This document shows positions 55,882-64,000 of a stretch of DNA of 64,000 nt, piece by piece. Source of the DNA: an uncultured Massilia sp. (GTDB taxonomy: Bacteria; Pseudomonadota; Gammaproteobacteria; Burkholderiales; Burkholderiaceae); contig CAMLMV010000006.1 in NCBI GenBank assembly GCA_946481275.1, positions 124,001 to 188,000 on the forward strand, read 5' to 3'. Each line of letters begins with the position of its first letter. Position 1 is the first letter of the stretch. The translations under genes and the position numbers were made by a program. The notes under the pieces were generated by a model. That model saw nothing but the letters and a program-made list of their open reading frames with translations, was not told where the DNA came from and did not search any database.

Positions 55882-56634
55882 TCAGATCGCCATCTCGCGC
55901 AGCACCTTCGACGCCTCCCGGCTCGCCGTCAGCACGGCCCCGTCGCGCATCGTGATCTCGAGCTGCGACTGGTCGTCCGCGCGCATGGAATCCACGAAGT
56001 CGAGGTTCACGAGCGCCGAGCGGTGGATGCGGATGAAGCGGCCCGGGTCGAGCTGGGCTTCCAGTTCCGAGATCCCGATGCGCACGAGGAAGGTGTGGCC
56101 GCGCGCGGCGATCGCCGTGTATTTCGCGTCCGCCTTCAGGTAGGCGATCTCGTTCACGGACAGCGGAAAGATGCGGCCGCGGTCGCGCACGAGGATGCGT
56201 TCGATGCGGCTCGGCACCCGATCGACCGCCAGCGTGAGCGCGCCGCCGATGACGTCGGGCGCGGGCACGGACGATCCCGGCATCTCCAGCAGGCGCGCGA
56301 CGGCCGCGTCGAAGCGGGCGCGCGTAAAAGGTTTCAACAGGTAGTCGACGGCGTTCAGTTCGAACGCGGTCACGGCGTACTGGTCGTACGCGGTCGTGAA
56401 CACGATGTCCGGCACGACGGTCAGGCGGCGCAGCACGTCCAGGCCCGTCAGCTCGGGCATCTGGATGTCCATGAAGACGATGTCGGGGCGGATGCGGTCG
56501 ATCTGCGCGAGCGCGCTGGCGCCGTCCGCCGCTTCGCCCACGAGGCGCAGGCCCGCGTGGGCATAGATGAAGTCGCGCAGGACGTCGCGCGCGAGCGGTT
56601 CGTCTTCCGCGATGAACACGGTCCGGGCATTCAT
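55882..56634 (-). CDS. LytTR-family response regulator
   Basis: 250 residues. Receiver (TVFIAEDEPLARDVL, phospho-acceptor in IVFMDIQMPELTG, TTAYDQYAV, LLKPF) followed by a LytTR DNA-binding domain (ERILVRDRGRIFPLSV, IAYLKADAKYTAIAARG, RFIRIHRSALVNLDFVDS). It overlaps the kinase gene by 4 bases and is plainly its partner. AlgR/LytR-type. It sits inside the putrescine region but nothing in the sequence ties it to polyamines. Confidence 0.93.
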   Translation of the reverse strand: MNARTVFIAEDEPLARDVLRDFIYAHAGLRLVGEAADGASALAQIDRIRPDIVFMDIQMPELTGLDVLRRLTVVPDIVFTTAYDQYAVTAFELNAVDYLLKPFTRARFDAAVARLLEMPGSSVPAPDVIGGALTLAVDRVPSRIERILVRDRGRIFPLSVNEIAYLKADAKYTAIAARGHTFLVRIGISELEAQLDPGRFIRIHRSALVNLDFVDSMRADDQSQLEITMRDGAVLTASREASKVLREMAI

Positions 56635-57713
56635 GTGAATTCCTTGTCGTTGGCGGCGAGCGGAATGGCCATCGTGACGACGAAGCCGGCGCCCGGCGCG
56701 GTGTCGATGGCGAGGCCCTCCTCGGTGCCGTATTCCAGTTGCAGGCGGCGCTCGACGGTGCGCAGGCCCAGGCCGTTCGACGCGCGCACGCGGCCGATGT
56801 CGGCGCCGGGGCCGTCGTCGCCGACCGACAGCACGAGCTTGCCCGTGCGCGCGTCGAGGCGCGAGCGGATCAGCAGGCGGCCCGGCCGGCTGTGCGGATT
56901 GAAGGCATGCTTGATGCTGTTCTCGACGAGCGGCTGCAGCGACAGCGCGGGCAGCAGGTGGCCGGAGGCGGCATCGTCGAGTTCCCAGTCGACGTGCAGG
57001 CGCGCACCGAGGCGCAGGCTTTCCAGCTCCAGGTAGTCGCGCACGAAGCGCAGTTCGTCGTCCAGCGTGACGCGGTCGTTGCCCGTCTTTTCCGTGTCCA
57101 GCACGTAGCGCAGCATGTCGGAGAACTGGAACAGCGCATTTTCTGCGGCGTTCGGGTCCTTGCGGGTGAGGGCGATGATCGAGTGCAGCGTGTTGAACAG
57201 GAAGTGCGGATTGAGCTTGCTGCGCAGCGCGTTGAGCTCAGTCGCGACGAGCAGCGCGTGCGCCTGCTGCACGGCGACTTCCTGCCGGCGGCGGGCGTCG
57301 TTGGCGCGGATCATGTGGAACATCGTCGCGATGACGCCGTAGCCCATCATCGAATACAGCACGGGCCACACGTAGAACGACAGCGGCTGCGTCGTCTCGT
57401 AGAGCAGTCCTGGCAGTGCGTACGACAGGATGGCATACGTCGGCGCACCCACCACGTGGATCAGGCAGCGCGTCGCGAACGGGACGTGGCGGCGCTCCAT
57501 CCAGCCGCTGAGCGGCCAGTGCAGCGCCAGCACGAACGCCTGGGGCACGATCCACAGCATCGGCACCAGGCCGCGCCAGTTGTAGCCGTGCTGGCTGGAG
57601 TCGGCGAGCCGCAGCACGACTGCGAGCAGCAGCATGTACGCGAGCCAGCCGCAGGCGTAGTTGCGCCACATGCGGGTGGTCCTGGGCGGCGTCGTGGTCG
57701 TCAGCTGTTCCAT
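56631..57713 (-). CDS. LytS-like membrane sensor histidine kinase
   Basis: 360 residues. Four membrane helices in the N-terminal 140 residues, then the His_kinase domain: LNALRSKLNPHFLFNTLHSI (phospho-acceptor His in PHFLFN), LPALSLQPLVENSIKHAF (N box) and GLGLRTVERRLQLEYG. This is the LytS/YehU type that pairs with LytTR regulators, encoded directly downstream with a 4-base overlap. The sensing region has no recognised ligand domain. Divergent from the second puuA gene. Confidence 0.92.
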   Translation of the reverse strand: MEQLTTTTPPRTTRMWRNYACGWLAYMLLLAVVLRLADSSQHGYNWRGLVPMLWIVPQAFVLALHWPLSGWMERRHVPFATRCLIHVVGAPTYAILSYALPGLLYETTQPLSFYVWPVLYSMMGYGVIATMFHMIRANDARRRQEVAVQQAHALLVATELNALRSKLNPHFLFNTLHSIIALTRKDPNAAENALFQFSDMLRYVLDTEKTGNDRVTLDDELRFVRDYLELESLRLGARLHVDWELDDAASGHLLPALSLQPLVENSIKHAFNPHSRPGRLLIRSRLDARTGKLVLSVGDDGPGADIGRVRASNGLGLRTVERRLQLEYGTEEGLAIDTAPGAGFVVTMAIPLAANDKEFT

Positions 57714-57839
57714 TCAGAAAGTATGACGCAGGACGGCGCCCGACGCGATGCCTGTGGCGCGAAGTGCGGTAACGGGGCAACGAATTGCGGAAAAGAAGAC
57801 GTCCGACCCGCGCGCGGCCTAAAAATCGCCGATGCTATA

Positions 57840-57858
57840 TTGACTCGCATCGAGTCAA
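57840..57858. promoter_or_regulatory. Perfect palindrome before second glutamine synthetase-like gene
   Basis: TTGACTCG-CAT-CGAGTCAA: 8-base arms with a 3-base spacer, ending 11 bases before the ATG at 57870. It is too close to the start for a terminator and has no T-run, so an operator is likely. Confidence 0.6.
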
Positions 57859-57869
57859 GCGAGAGCGTA

Positions 57870-59216
57870 ATGGATTCCGAAGCGCATAACCCGATGCGCG
57901 ATTTTCTGCGCGAACACAATATCCACGAAGTCGAGTGCGTCATCGCCGACATGACGGGCATTGCCCGCGGCAAGATCCTTCCGAAAGACCTGTTCCTGGC
58001 GGGCGAGCACATGCGGCTGCCGAAAAGCGTGCTGCTGAACACGGTCCATGGCGAACAACCGAACAATACCCCGTACGTCGGCTCCATCGATCCCGACATG
58101 GTCTGCGTGCCCGACCCGGCCACGATCCGCGTCGTGCCGTGGGCGACGGAGCGCGTGGCGCTCGTGATCCACGATTGCACGAACTTCGACGGCACCCAGG
58201 TCGACCTCGCCCCGCGCTCCGTGTTGCGGCGTGTGCTGGGCCTGTACGCGGAACGGGGCTGGCGCCCCGTCGTGGCACCGGAAATGGAGTTTTATCTCGT
58301 CGCGCGCACGACCAATCCGCACGAGCCGCTGAGTCCGCCAACGGGCCGCAGCGGCTTCACGGAGCAGGGGCGGCAATCCTATTCGATCGACGCCGTCAAC
58401 GATTTCGATCCGTTCTTCCTGGAACTGTCGGCGTTCTGCAAGCAGCACGAGCTGGGCGTCGAGACGTTGATCCACGAGGCCGGCGCGGGCCAGATGGAAA
58501 TCAATTTTACGCATGGAGACGCGCTGGAACTGGCCGACCGCGTGTTCCTGTTCAAGCGGGCCGTGCGCGAGACGGCGCTGCGCCACGGCATCTTTGCCAC
58601 GTTCATGGCCAAGCCGATGGAGACGGAGCCGGGCAGCGCCATGCACGTGCACCAGAGCATCGTCGACGCGGATGGGCGCAACATCTTTTCCAACGAGGAC
58701 GGGACGGAAAGCGCGCTGTTCCGCCACTTCATCGGCGGTCTGGAAAAATATGTGCCGCCGGCGACACTCCTCTTCGCGCCGCACGTGAATTCCTACCGGC
58801 GCCTGTCGCGCTTCCAGTCGGCGCCGATGAATGTGCACTGGGGCTACGACAACCGCACGTGCGGCATCCGCATCCCGAACTCGAGCCCGGCCAGCCGCCG
58901 CGTGGAAAACCGCGTGCCCGGCGTGGACGTGAACCCGTATCTGGCGATGGCGGCCACGCTGGCCTGCGGCCTCCTCGGCATGGTCGAGGGCCTTGAGCCG
59001 TCGGCACCGACGCCCGAGAGCGCGGAGCACATCCACGGCGACCTGCCGCGCAATCTCGAGGATGCGATCCTGCAGCTGCGCGGGTGCCCGGCGCTGGCCG
59101 ACATGCTGGGCCCCCTGTTCGTGCAGGCGTTCTGCGAAGTGAAGGAGCTGGAGTTCGCGACGTTTTCGCGCGTGATCAGTTCATGGGAGCGGGAGCACCT
59201 GATGCTCCTCGTGTGA
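57870..59216 (+). CDS. Second gamma-glutamylpolyamine synthetase (glutamine synthetase family)
   Basis: 448 residues from the ATG at 57870. It has the same architecture as the protein at 49956: VECVIADMTGIARGKILPKD, VAPEMEFYLVAR, IHEAGAGQMEINFTHGDAL, AKPMETEPGSAMHVHQSIV and NRTCGIRIPNSSPASRRVENR. The two share much of their length, so they are paralogues. The family includes puuA and related polyamine or ethanolamine glutamylating enzymes, so the second copy may serve another amine. Preceded by a perfect palindrome. The TGA abuts the convergent kinase stop (TGATCA). Confidence 0.88.
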   Translation: MDSEAHNPMRDFLREHNIHEVECVIADMTGIARGKILPKDLFLAGEHMRLPKSVLLNTVHGEQPNNTPYVGSIDPDMVCVPDPATIRVVPWATERVALVIHDCTNFDGTQVDLAPRSVLRRVLGLYAERGWRPVVAPEMEFYLVARTTNPHEPLSPPTGRSGFTEQGRQSYSIDAVNDFDPFFLELSAFCKQHELGVETLIHEAGAGQMEINFTHGDALELADRVFLFKRAVRETALRHGIFATFMAKPMETEPGSAMHVHQSIVDADGRNIFSNEDGTESALFRHFIGGLEKYVPPATLLFAPHVNSYRRLSRFQSAPMNVHWGYDNRTCGIRIPNSSPASRRVENRVPGVDVNPYLAMAATLACGLLGMVEGLEPSAPTPESAEHIHGDLPRNLEDAILQLRGCPALADMLGPLFVQAFCEVKELEFATFSRVISSWEREHLMLLV

Positions 59217-60785
59217 TCACACGCAGGGCAGGGTGATCGTCAGCCGCGTATGCCCGTCGCCGGATTCCATGGTGGCGTCGCCGCCCTGCACTTCGGCCAT
59301 CAGGCGGATCGAATACGTGCCGAGACCAAGGCCGCCCTGCTTGCCGGCCGTGGCGTACTTGTCGAAGAAGCGGCCGCGCATGGTCAAGGGGACCTCGCCC
59401 TCGTTGTCGATCACGACGTGCAGGCAGCCGGGGCCCGGCGCCACGTCGACCCTGATCGTGCCGCCCGGCGCCGCCGCCTCGGCCGCGTTCTTGAAGGCGT
59501 TCGAGAACAGCGAATAGCACAGCAGCGATTCGCCCAGGCAGACGGTGTCGCCCGGCGCGTCGAAGCGGATCGCGATGCGGCGGTCCGTGAACGCGAGTTC
59601 CGTCTGCTGCGCGACGCGCGACAGCAGCGCGCCCAGGTCGAACGGCTGCAGCGCGGGCTGGTACTCGCCCTTTTCCATTTTATGGATGTCGAGCGTGCGG
59701 TTGATCATGTCGAGCGCGTGGTTGGCGGCCATCTCGATCATGTGCGCGTGTTCGCGGTGCGGATCCGGCAGGTCGCCCGCGAGCAGCGCCTGGCTCGCGT
59801 GCAGGGTGACGGCGATGGGGCTCTTGAGGTCGTGGCGCGTCATGCGCTCCACGTCTTCGCGCAGGTGCGCATTCTCGATCAGCAGTTCGTTCTGTCGTTT
59901 CAGGTCGCCCATCGCCGTGGCCAGCGCCAAATGCGTCGCGATGCGCGCCTTCAGGATCGTCGGGTCGGCGGGCTTCGACACGTAGTCGACCGCGCCCAGG
60001 CGCAGGCCGCCCACGATGTCGTCGACGGCGTCCTTCGCGGACAGGAAGATGACCGGGATGTGCGCCGTCGCCGGATTCGACTTCAGGTGGCGGCACGTCT
60101 CGAAGCCGTCCATCACGGGCATCATGATGTCGAGCAGGATGATATCGATGGGGAACGCGCCCGCGATCTCCAGTGCCTTGCGGCCGCTGATCGCCACCTT
60201 GATCGCGTACTCGTCCTTCAGCGCGCCGGCCAGCACCTCGATATTGGTCGGGACGTCGTCCACGATCAGCACCGTGCAGCGCTTCAGGCGCTCGGCCAGC
60301 GGCGCCTGCAGGCCGATGACGTCGGCCTGGACGGGCGTCGGCTTCAGCACCGGCGGCGGCGCCGTCTCGGGCCGGGGTTCGGGCGCGGGCGCCGGCTCCG
60401 TTTCTTGCACCGTGCCGATCATCGCCATGAACTTGCTGGCGAAGCTGTGCACCGTGAACGGCTTGATCATGTAGGCGTTGACGCCGGCCTGCAGGGCGCT
60501 GCGCACGGAGGCGGGATTCGCCTCGGCCGTCAGCATCATGAAGGGCGTCTTCGCATAGCGCGCGTCGTGGCGCATCCAGTGCAGCAGGTCCAGGCCGCTC
60601 ATCACCGGCATGCCCCAGTCGCCGATGACGATGTCGATCGGCTGCTTGCGCATGAGGTCTTGCGCTGTCTTGCCGTTCTCGGCCTGGAACACGTTGGAAA
60701 AGCCGAGTTCCGTCAGCACCTGGCGCACCGCGGTGCGGATCAGGAGATAGTCGTCGACGATCAGGATGGCAGCGGACTTGTGCAT
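59217..60785 (-). CDS. REC-REC-histidine kinase hybrid regulator
   Basis: 522 residues from the ATG at 60785. Two receivers come first (ILIVDDYLLIRTAV with Asp in IVIGDWGMPVMSG; VLIVDDVPTNIEVL with Asp in IILLDIMMPVMDG), separated by a Pro/Ala/Glu-rich linker (about 130-165). A histidine kinase follows: RMTRHDLKSPIAVTLHASQ (His) and an ATPase domain with YSLFSNAFKNAAEAA (N box), IDNEGEVP (degenerate G1) and GLGLGTYSIRLMAEV. Soluble. It is the reverse of the usual hybrid order and so may be the output of another kinase. Divergent from deoR-like gene. Confidence 0.9.
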   Translation of the reverse strand: MHKSAAILIVDDYLLIRTAVRQVLTELGFSNVFQAENGKTAQDLMRKQPIDIVIGDWGMPVMSGLDLLHWMRHDARYAKTPFMMLTAEANPASVRSALQAGVNAYMIKPFTVHSFASKFMAMIGTVQETEPAPAPEPRPETAPPPVLKPTPVQADVIGLQAPLAERLKRCTVLIVDDVPTNIEVLAGALKDEYAIKVAISGRKALEIAGAFPIDIILLDIMMPVMDGFETCRHLKSNPATAHIPVIFLSAKDAVDDIVGGLRLGAVDYVSKPADPTILKARIATHLALATAMGDLKRQNELLIENAHLREDVERMTRHDLKSPIAVTLHASQALLAGDLPDPHREHAHMIEMAANHALDMINRTLDIHKMEKGEYQPALQPFDLGALLSRVAQQTELAFTDRRIAIRFDAPGDTVCLGESLLCYSLFSNAFKNAAEAAAPGGTIRVDVAPGPGCLHVVIDNEGEVPLTMRGRFFDKYATAGKQGGLGLGTYSIRLMAEVQGGDATMESGDGHTRLTITLPCV

Positions 60786-60856
60786 ATTGTTCTGATAATG
60801 AATGCAGGGAGTGTAACAACGATTGCCCGGCGAACCAACCACCAGACCGCCTGTAT

Positions 60857-60919
60857 GCACGAATTTGCTGGTTTGTATTGATTATTGCGTGTTCGTGCGT
60901 AAGCGTGTACAGTTCGTGC
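60857..60919. promoter_or_regulatory. Repeated TTCGTGC sites upstream of the DeoR-type gene
   Basis: TTCGTGC at 60892-60898 and 60913-60919 (21 bases, two helical turns, apart) and its complement GCACGAA at 60857-60863. All lie within the 80 bases before the regulator ATG. Such repeats are typical DeoR-family operators and would fit autoregulation and control of the linked transporter. Confidence 0.55.
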
Positions 60920-60935
60920 ATTCAAGGAGAAACAC

Positions 60936-61715
60936 ATGCAATTGGCGGAAGAACGACGGCAACACATCGTCGACACGGTCGAGCAGCAGGGCAAGGTGCT
61001 GGCGGCCGAACTGGCGCAGCGGTTCAACACCTCGGAAGACACGATCCGTAGAGATTTGCGCGACCTGGACGCGGCCGGCCTGCTGCGCCGCGTGCACGGC
61101 GGCGCGATGCGGCGCACGCAGCCGGTGCCCAGCTTCGGCCAACGAGTCGAGGCCGACGAAGCGCGCAAGGAGATGCTCGCGCGCGCGCTGGCCGACAGCG
61201 TGCAGCCGGGCGACACGGTCCTCGTCGATGCCGGCACGACCAATCTCGCGTTCGCGCGCCAGCTGGAAGACGGCCGGGCGGCGACCATCATCACCAACAG
61301 CCCCCAGATCGCACTGAGCCTGGGGCATTTGCGCATCACGCGCGTGGTGCTGCTGGGCGGCGTGTACTGCGCCCACGTCGGCGCCGTGATGGGCGCGCAG
61401 ACGCTGGCCGAGATCCAGCGCCTGCGCGTGGACGTCGCGGTCGTGGGCGTGTGCAGCGTCGAGGCCGAACGGGGCCTGGGCGCGAGCGACCCCGAGGAAG
61501 CCATCCTCAAGCAGGCCATCCTGGCCGCGGGCAGCCGGCGTGTCGTCGCCGCGCTGAACGAGCGGCTGGAAGCACCGGCGCCGTTCGCGATCGCGCCGCT
61601 GGCGGACATCGACCGCCTCGTGCTGGAAGCGGATGCCGCGCCCGACGTGGTCGCCCGCCTGCGCAAGGGCGAGCGCGCACCCGACATCGTACTGGCCGCA
61701 AGGAGCCGCGCATGA
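60936..61715 (+). CDS. DeoR-family transcriptional regulator
   Basis: 259 residues. Helix-turn-helix AAELAQRFNTSEDTIRRDLRDLDAAGLLRRVHGGA is the DeoR signature; the C-terminal DeoRC sensor has GDTVLVDAGTTNLAFARQL, TIITNSPQIA and RVVLLGGVY. The family binds a sugar phosphate. The MFS gene overlaps its 3' end by 4 bases (ATGA) and is the likely target. Confidence 0.93.
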   Translation: MQLAEERRQHIVDTVEQQGKVLAAELAQRFNTSEDTIRRDLRDLDAAGLLRRVHGGAMRRTQPVPSFGQRVEADEARKEMLARALADSVQPGDTVLVDAGTTNLAFARQLEDGRAATIITNSPQIALSLGHLRITRVVLLGGVYCAHVGAVMGAQTLAEIQRLRVDVAVVGVCSVEAERGLGASDPEEAILKQAILAAGSRRVVAALNERLEAPAPFAIAPLADIDRLVLEADAAPDVVARLRKGERAPDIVLAARSRA

Positions 61716-62878
61716 GCCGCATCGACGACACCAAATCTCTTGAACGTACCCCTGTCGCCGGCCTGGATGCCGCGCGCTGGTCCGTGTCGACCATCTTCCT
61801 GCTGAACGGCGCCGGCATCGGCGTGTGGGCCGCGCACGTGCCGCTCGTGCAGGCGCGCGCCGGCATCGACACGGGCGTGCTCGGCTTCCTGCTGCTCACC
61901 ATCGCGGGCGGCGCGATCTCCGCGATGCCGCTGTCCGGCTGGATGGCGGGGCGCTGGGGCACGCGCGCCGTCGTCGTCGGCAGCGGCCTGCTGTTCGCGC
62001 TCATGAGCGCCGTCCTGATGAACGTGGGCGGCCTCGTGCCGCTGTTCCTCGCGGCGTACGTGTTCGGCGCCAGCAATGGCGTGCTGGACGTGGCGATGAA
62101 TGCCAACGCCAGCGAAGTCGAGGCGGCGCGCGGCATCCCGACGATGTCGTCGTTCCACGGCTTCTACAGCCTCGGGGGCCTGATCGGCGCGGCGCTCGGC
62201 GGCCTCCTGATCGCCGCGGGGCTCGGCGACGGCCGCGGCGCGCTGATGGTGGGCGTCGCCATCTTCGCCGCCGTGCTGGCGTGCAGCGGGCGTCTGCTCG
62301 CGGTACCGCCGGCACCGCATGCGAGCCACTTCGCACTGCCGCGCGGGCCCGCGCTGTTCCTCGGCCTGCTGGCCCTGCTGTGCTTCGCCATCGAGGGCGC
62401 CCTCGTAGACTGGAGCGCGCTGCTGCTGAAGGCGCGCACGCAGGTCGACGCGGCGACGGCGGCCCTCGGCTACTCGGCGTTCTCCGTGACGATGGCCGCG
62501 TGCCGTTTCGCGGGCGACCGGCTCGTGCTGCGTTTCGGACCGCTGCGTGTGATGATCGTCGGTGGCCTCGGCATGTTCGCGGGCCTGATGCTTGCCGTGG
62601 TCAGCACGCAGTTCTGGCTGTCGGCGCTCGGTCTCGCGCTGATCGGCCTCGCCGCGGCGAACGTCGTGCCGCTGATCTTCGCGGCGGCCGCGCGCATGCC
62701 GGGGATGTCGGCCGGCGGCGGCCTCGCGACCGTCGCCACGCTCGGTTACGCGGGCCTGTTGATGGCGCCGCCGCTGCTCGGGGCGATCGCGGCGCACACG
62801 AATATCGCCGTGGCGCTGGGCATCCTGTCGTTGTCGGGGATCGTGATCGCGGCCAATGCGCGGCGCGTCAAGCCGTAG
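61712..62878 (+). CDS. MFS transporter linked to DeoR regulator
   Basis: 388 residues from the ATG at 61712, with AAGGAG upstream inside the regulator gene. Twelve-helix MFS protein: GIGVWAAHVPLVQARAGID and the GRWGTRAVVV loop after the second helix, FGASNGVLDVAMNANASEVE in helix four. This matches the group annotated as MFS sugar or fucose-like permeases with the DVAMN motif. It is probably regulated by the coupled DeoR protein. Substrate unknown. The 3' end overlaps thpR by 11 bases on the opposite strand. Confidence 0.88.
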   Translation: MSRIDDTKSLERTPVAGLDAARWSVSTIFLLNGAGIGVWAAHVPLVQARAGIDTGVLGFLLLTIAGGAISAMPLSGWMAGRWGTRAVVVGSGLLFALMSAVLMNVGGLVPLFLAAYVFGASNGVLDVAMNANASEVEAARGIPTMSSFHGFYSLGGLIGAALGGLLIAAGLGDGRGALMVGVAIFAAVLACSGRLLAVPPAPHASHFALPRGPALFLGLLALLCFAIEGALVDWSALLLKARTQVDAATAALGYSAFSVTMAACRFAGDRLVLRFGPLRVMIVGGLGMFAGLMLAVVSTQFWLSALGLALIGLAAANVVPLIFAAAARMPGMSAGGGLATVATLGYAGLLMAPPLLGAIAAHTNIAVALGILSLSGIVIAANARRVKP

Positions 62879-63383
62879 GGTATTCCCGTAATACGGTGTA
62901 GTTGCCGGCACGCGATTCGACGAGGGCGTAATGCGTGATCGTCCAGTCGATCGCGGGACCGGCGGCAGGGATGACCGCCCCGTTCGCGCGCCGTGCCATC
63001 GTCACATGCGGGCGATAGGCGCGGGCTTCCGGCGTGAGCCCCAGCGCCAGCAATGCGTCGGACAGGCGCGCATGCAGGTCCAGCAGCGCCTGCGGTTCGC
63101 TGAGCGGCTCGATCCACGCGATCCCGCCGCGCTGCAGCGCGGGGCGGCCGAACTGCAGGTCGAACGGTTCGAACGGCACCTGGAAGCCGTCCAGGAAGTC
63201 GGGCAGCCGCGCAGTGGGCTGGTTGCCGAGGAAGTGCAGCGTCACGTGCAGTTTATCCGTGTGGACCGGCGTCGCGCCGCGCGGCCATGTCCACGCATCG
63301 CGCCACGCGCGCAACCGGTCACGCACGGGCTCAATCGGCCACAGGGCCAGGAACAGACGGGTGGTGTCCCCTTGCGCGCTCAT
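62868..63383 (-). CDS. thpR: RNA 2',3'-cyclic phosphodiesterase (2'-5' RNA ligase family)
   Basis: 171 residues. The two HxTx motifs of the 2H phosphoesterase fold are present: HVTLHFLG (near residue 46) and HVTMARR (near 125). RLFLALWPIEPVRDRL is the usual opening. It hydrolyses 2',3'-cyclic phosphate ends of RNA and can ligate tRNA halves in vitro. It is 4 bases downstream of panB on the same strand. Confidence 0.93.
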   Translation of the reverse strand: MSAQGDTTRLFLALWPIEPVRDRLRAWRDAWTWPRGATPVHTDKLHVTLHFLGNQPTARLPDFLDGFQVPFEPFDLQFGRPALQRGGIAWIEPLSEPQALLDLHARLSDALLALGLTPEARAYRPHVTMARRANGAVIPAAGPAIDWTITHYALVESRAGNYTVLREYPTA

Positions 63384-63387
63384 CGCA

Positions 63388-64000
63388 TCAGAAGCAGTGT
63401 TCCGGCGCGGGGAAGCTGCCGTCCTTCACGGCGGCCACGTAGGCCTGCACGGCCGCGTCGATGCTCGTCTGGCCTTCCATGAAGTTCTTCACGAAGCGCG
63501 CCTTGCGGCCCGGGAAGACACCCAGCAGGTCGTGCATGACGAGCACCTGGCCGGAGCAGTCCGGACCCGCGCCGATGCCGATCGTCGGCACCTGCAGGAT
63601 GCCCGTCACTTCCTTGCCCAGCGCCGCGGGCACGGCTTCCAGCAGCACCATGGCCGCGCCGGCCTCCTGCAGCGCCAGCGCGTCGCGCTTGAGCTGTTCC
63701 GCGCCTTCGTCGGTCTTGCCCTGCACGCGGTAGCCGCCCAGCTGGTGGACGAATTGCGGCGTCAGGCCGATGTGGGCGCAGACGGGGATGCCGCGCTCGG
63801 TCAGGAAGCGCACGGTCTCGGCAAGCCATTCTCCGCCTTCGATCTTGATCATCTGGGCGCCCGCGCGCATCAGGGCCGCGCAGCTGTCGTAGGCCTGCTG
63901 CAGGGTGCCGTAGGTGCCGAACGGCAGGTCGGCCAGCACGAACGCGTGTTTGCGGCCGCGGACGACGGACGCCGTGTGGTAGGCCACGTCGGCCACCGTC
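63388..64000 (-). CDS. panB: 3-methyl-2-oxobutanoate hydroxymethyltransferase, C-terminal part (5' end outside window)
   Basis: The last ~204 residues are visible; roughly 65-70 N-terminal residues lie beyond the window. Motifs: [53 protein letters not shown] and [21 protein letters not shown]. It makes ketopantoate for pantothenate/coenzyme A synthesis. The usual partner panC is not visible. Start not in window. Confidence 0.95.
   Translation of the reverse strand, partial: TVADVAYHTASVVRGRKHAFVLADLPFGTYGTLQQAYDSCAALMRAGAQMIKIEGGEWLAETVRFLTERGIPVCAHIGLTPQFVHQLGGYRVQGKTDEGAEQLKRDALALQEAGAAMVLLEAVPAALGKEVTGILQVPTIGIGAGPDCSGQVLVMHDLLGVFPGRKARFVKNFMEGQTSIDAAVQAYVAAVKDGSFPAPEHCF

Overview
The window looks like a chromosomal stretch from a high-GC betaproteobacterium, most likely of the Oxalobacteraceae (Massilia/Telluria-like). 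This is inferred from the GC-rich coding sequence, the PEP-CTERM protein, the many c-di-GMP and hybrid-kinase genes, and the gene orders nadK-recN-hemH and grpE-dnaK-dnaJ. No sequence comparison could be run. Almost every gene is core or ordinary accessory; no insertion sequence, prophage or CRISPR array is visible.

Layout. 1-7.2 kb: end of an MFS transporter, a probably frameshifted DUF2846 protein, then a tight signalling operon (HDOD-GAF-histidine kinase, REC-PAS-GGDEF-EAL protein, Sel1-repeat protein). 7.2-10.9 kb: an RsbQ-like alpha/beta hydrolase, divergent from a DNA-repair pair (radical SAM protein plus UdgX-type uracil-DNA glycosylase) that carries a perfect LexA box. 11-14 kb: two tandem TraB/GumN-like secreted proteins and a serine acetyltransferase. 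14.4-17.6 kb: a 48-residue membrane protein, an O-antigen-ligase-like protein, an acyltransferase, tRNA-Gly(CCC) and a PEP-CTERM protein. 17.8-23.3 kb: hybrid kinase, lone receiver, and a membrane GGDEF/EAL protein. 23.3-28 kb: aspartoacylase-family hydrolase, trmB, recQ, uppP.

28.06-29.03 kb: a small lower-GC island with two overlapping genes that look like an antitoxin and an ADP-ribosyltransferase-like toxin. This is the best candidate for an undescribed system. 29-37.8 kb: YkgJ-like protein, TetR regulator, Pcm-like methyltransferase, rhodanese, TolC, HAF-repeat lipoprotein, glyoxalase I, OsmC protein, sorbosone-dehydrogenase-like protein, DUF3667 protein. 37.8-46 kb: nadK-recN-hemH behind a second LexA box, then grpE-dnaK-dnaJ with two near-identical sigma-32 promoters. 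46-47.4 kb: carbonic anhydrase, MazG-like protein, a DUF4844-like protein.

47.4-59.2 kb: a gamma-glutamylated putrescine catabolism region: gabD-like dehydrogenase, puuD, puuA, a putrescine-type aminotransferase, a sodium:solute symporter, an aldehyde dehydrogenase, and a second puuA paralogue. A LytS/LytTR pair sits inside it. Together these would import a polyamine, glutamylate it, deaminate and oxidise it, release GABA and convert it to succinate. 59.2-64 kb: REC-REC-histidine kinase, DeoR regulator with MFS transporter, thpR, and the 3' part of panB.

Two architectural habits stand out. Convergent genes are packed so tightly that five pairs have back-to-back stop codons with no spacer, and many co-directional genes overlap by 1-4 bases.
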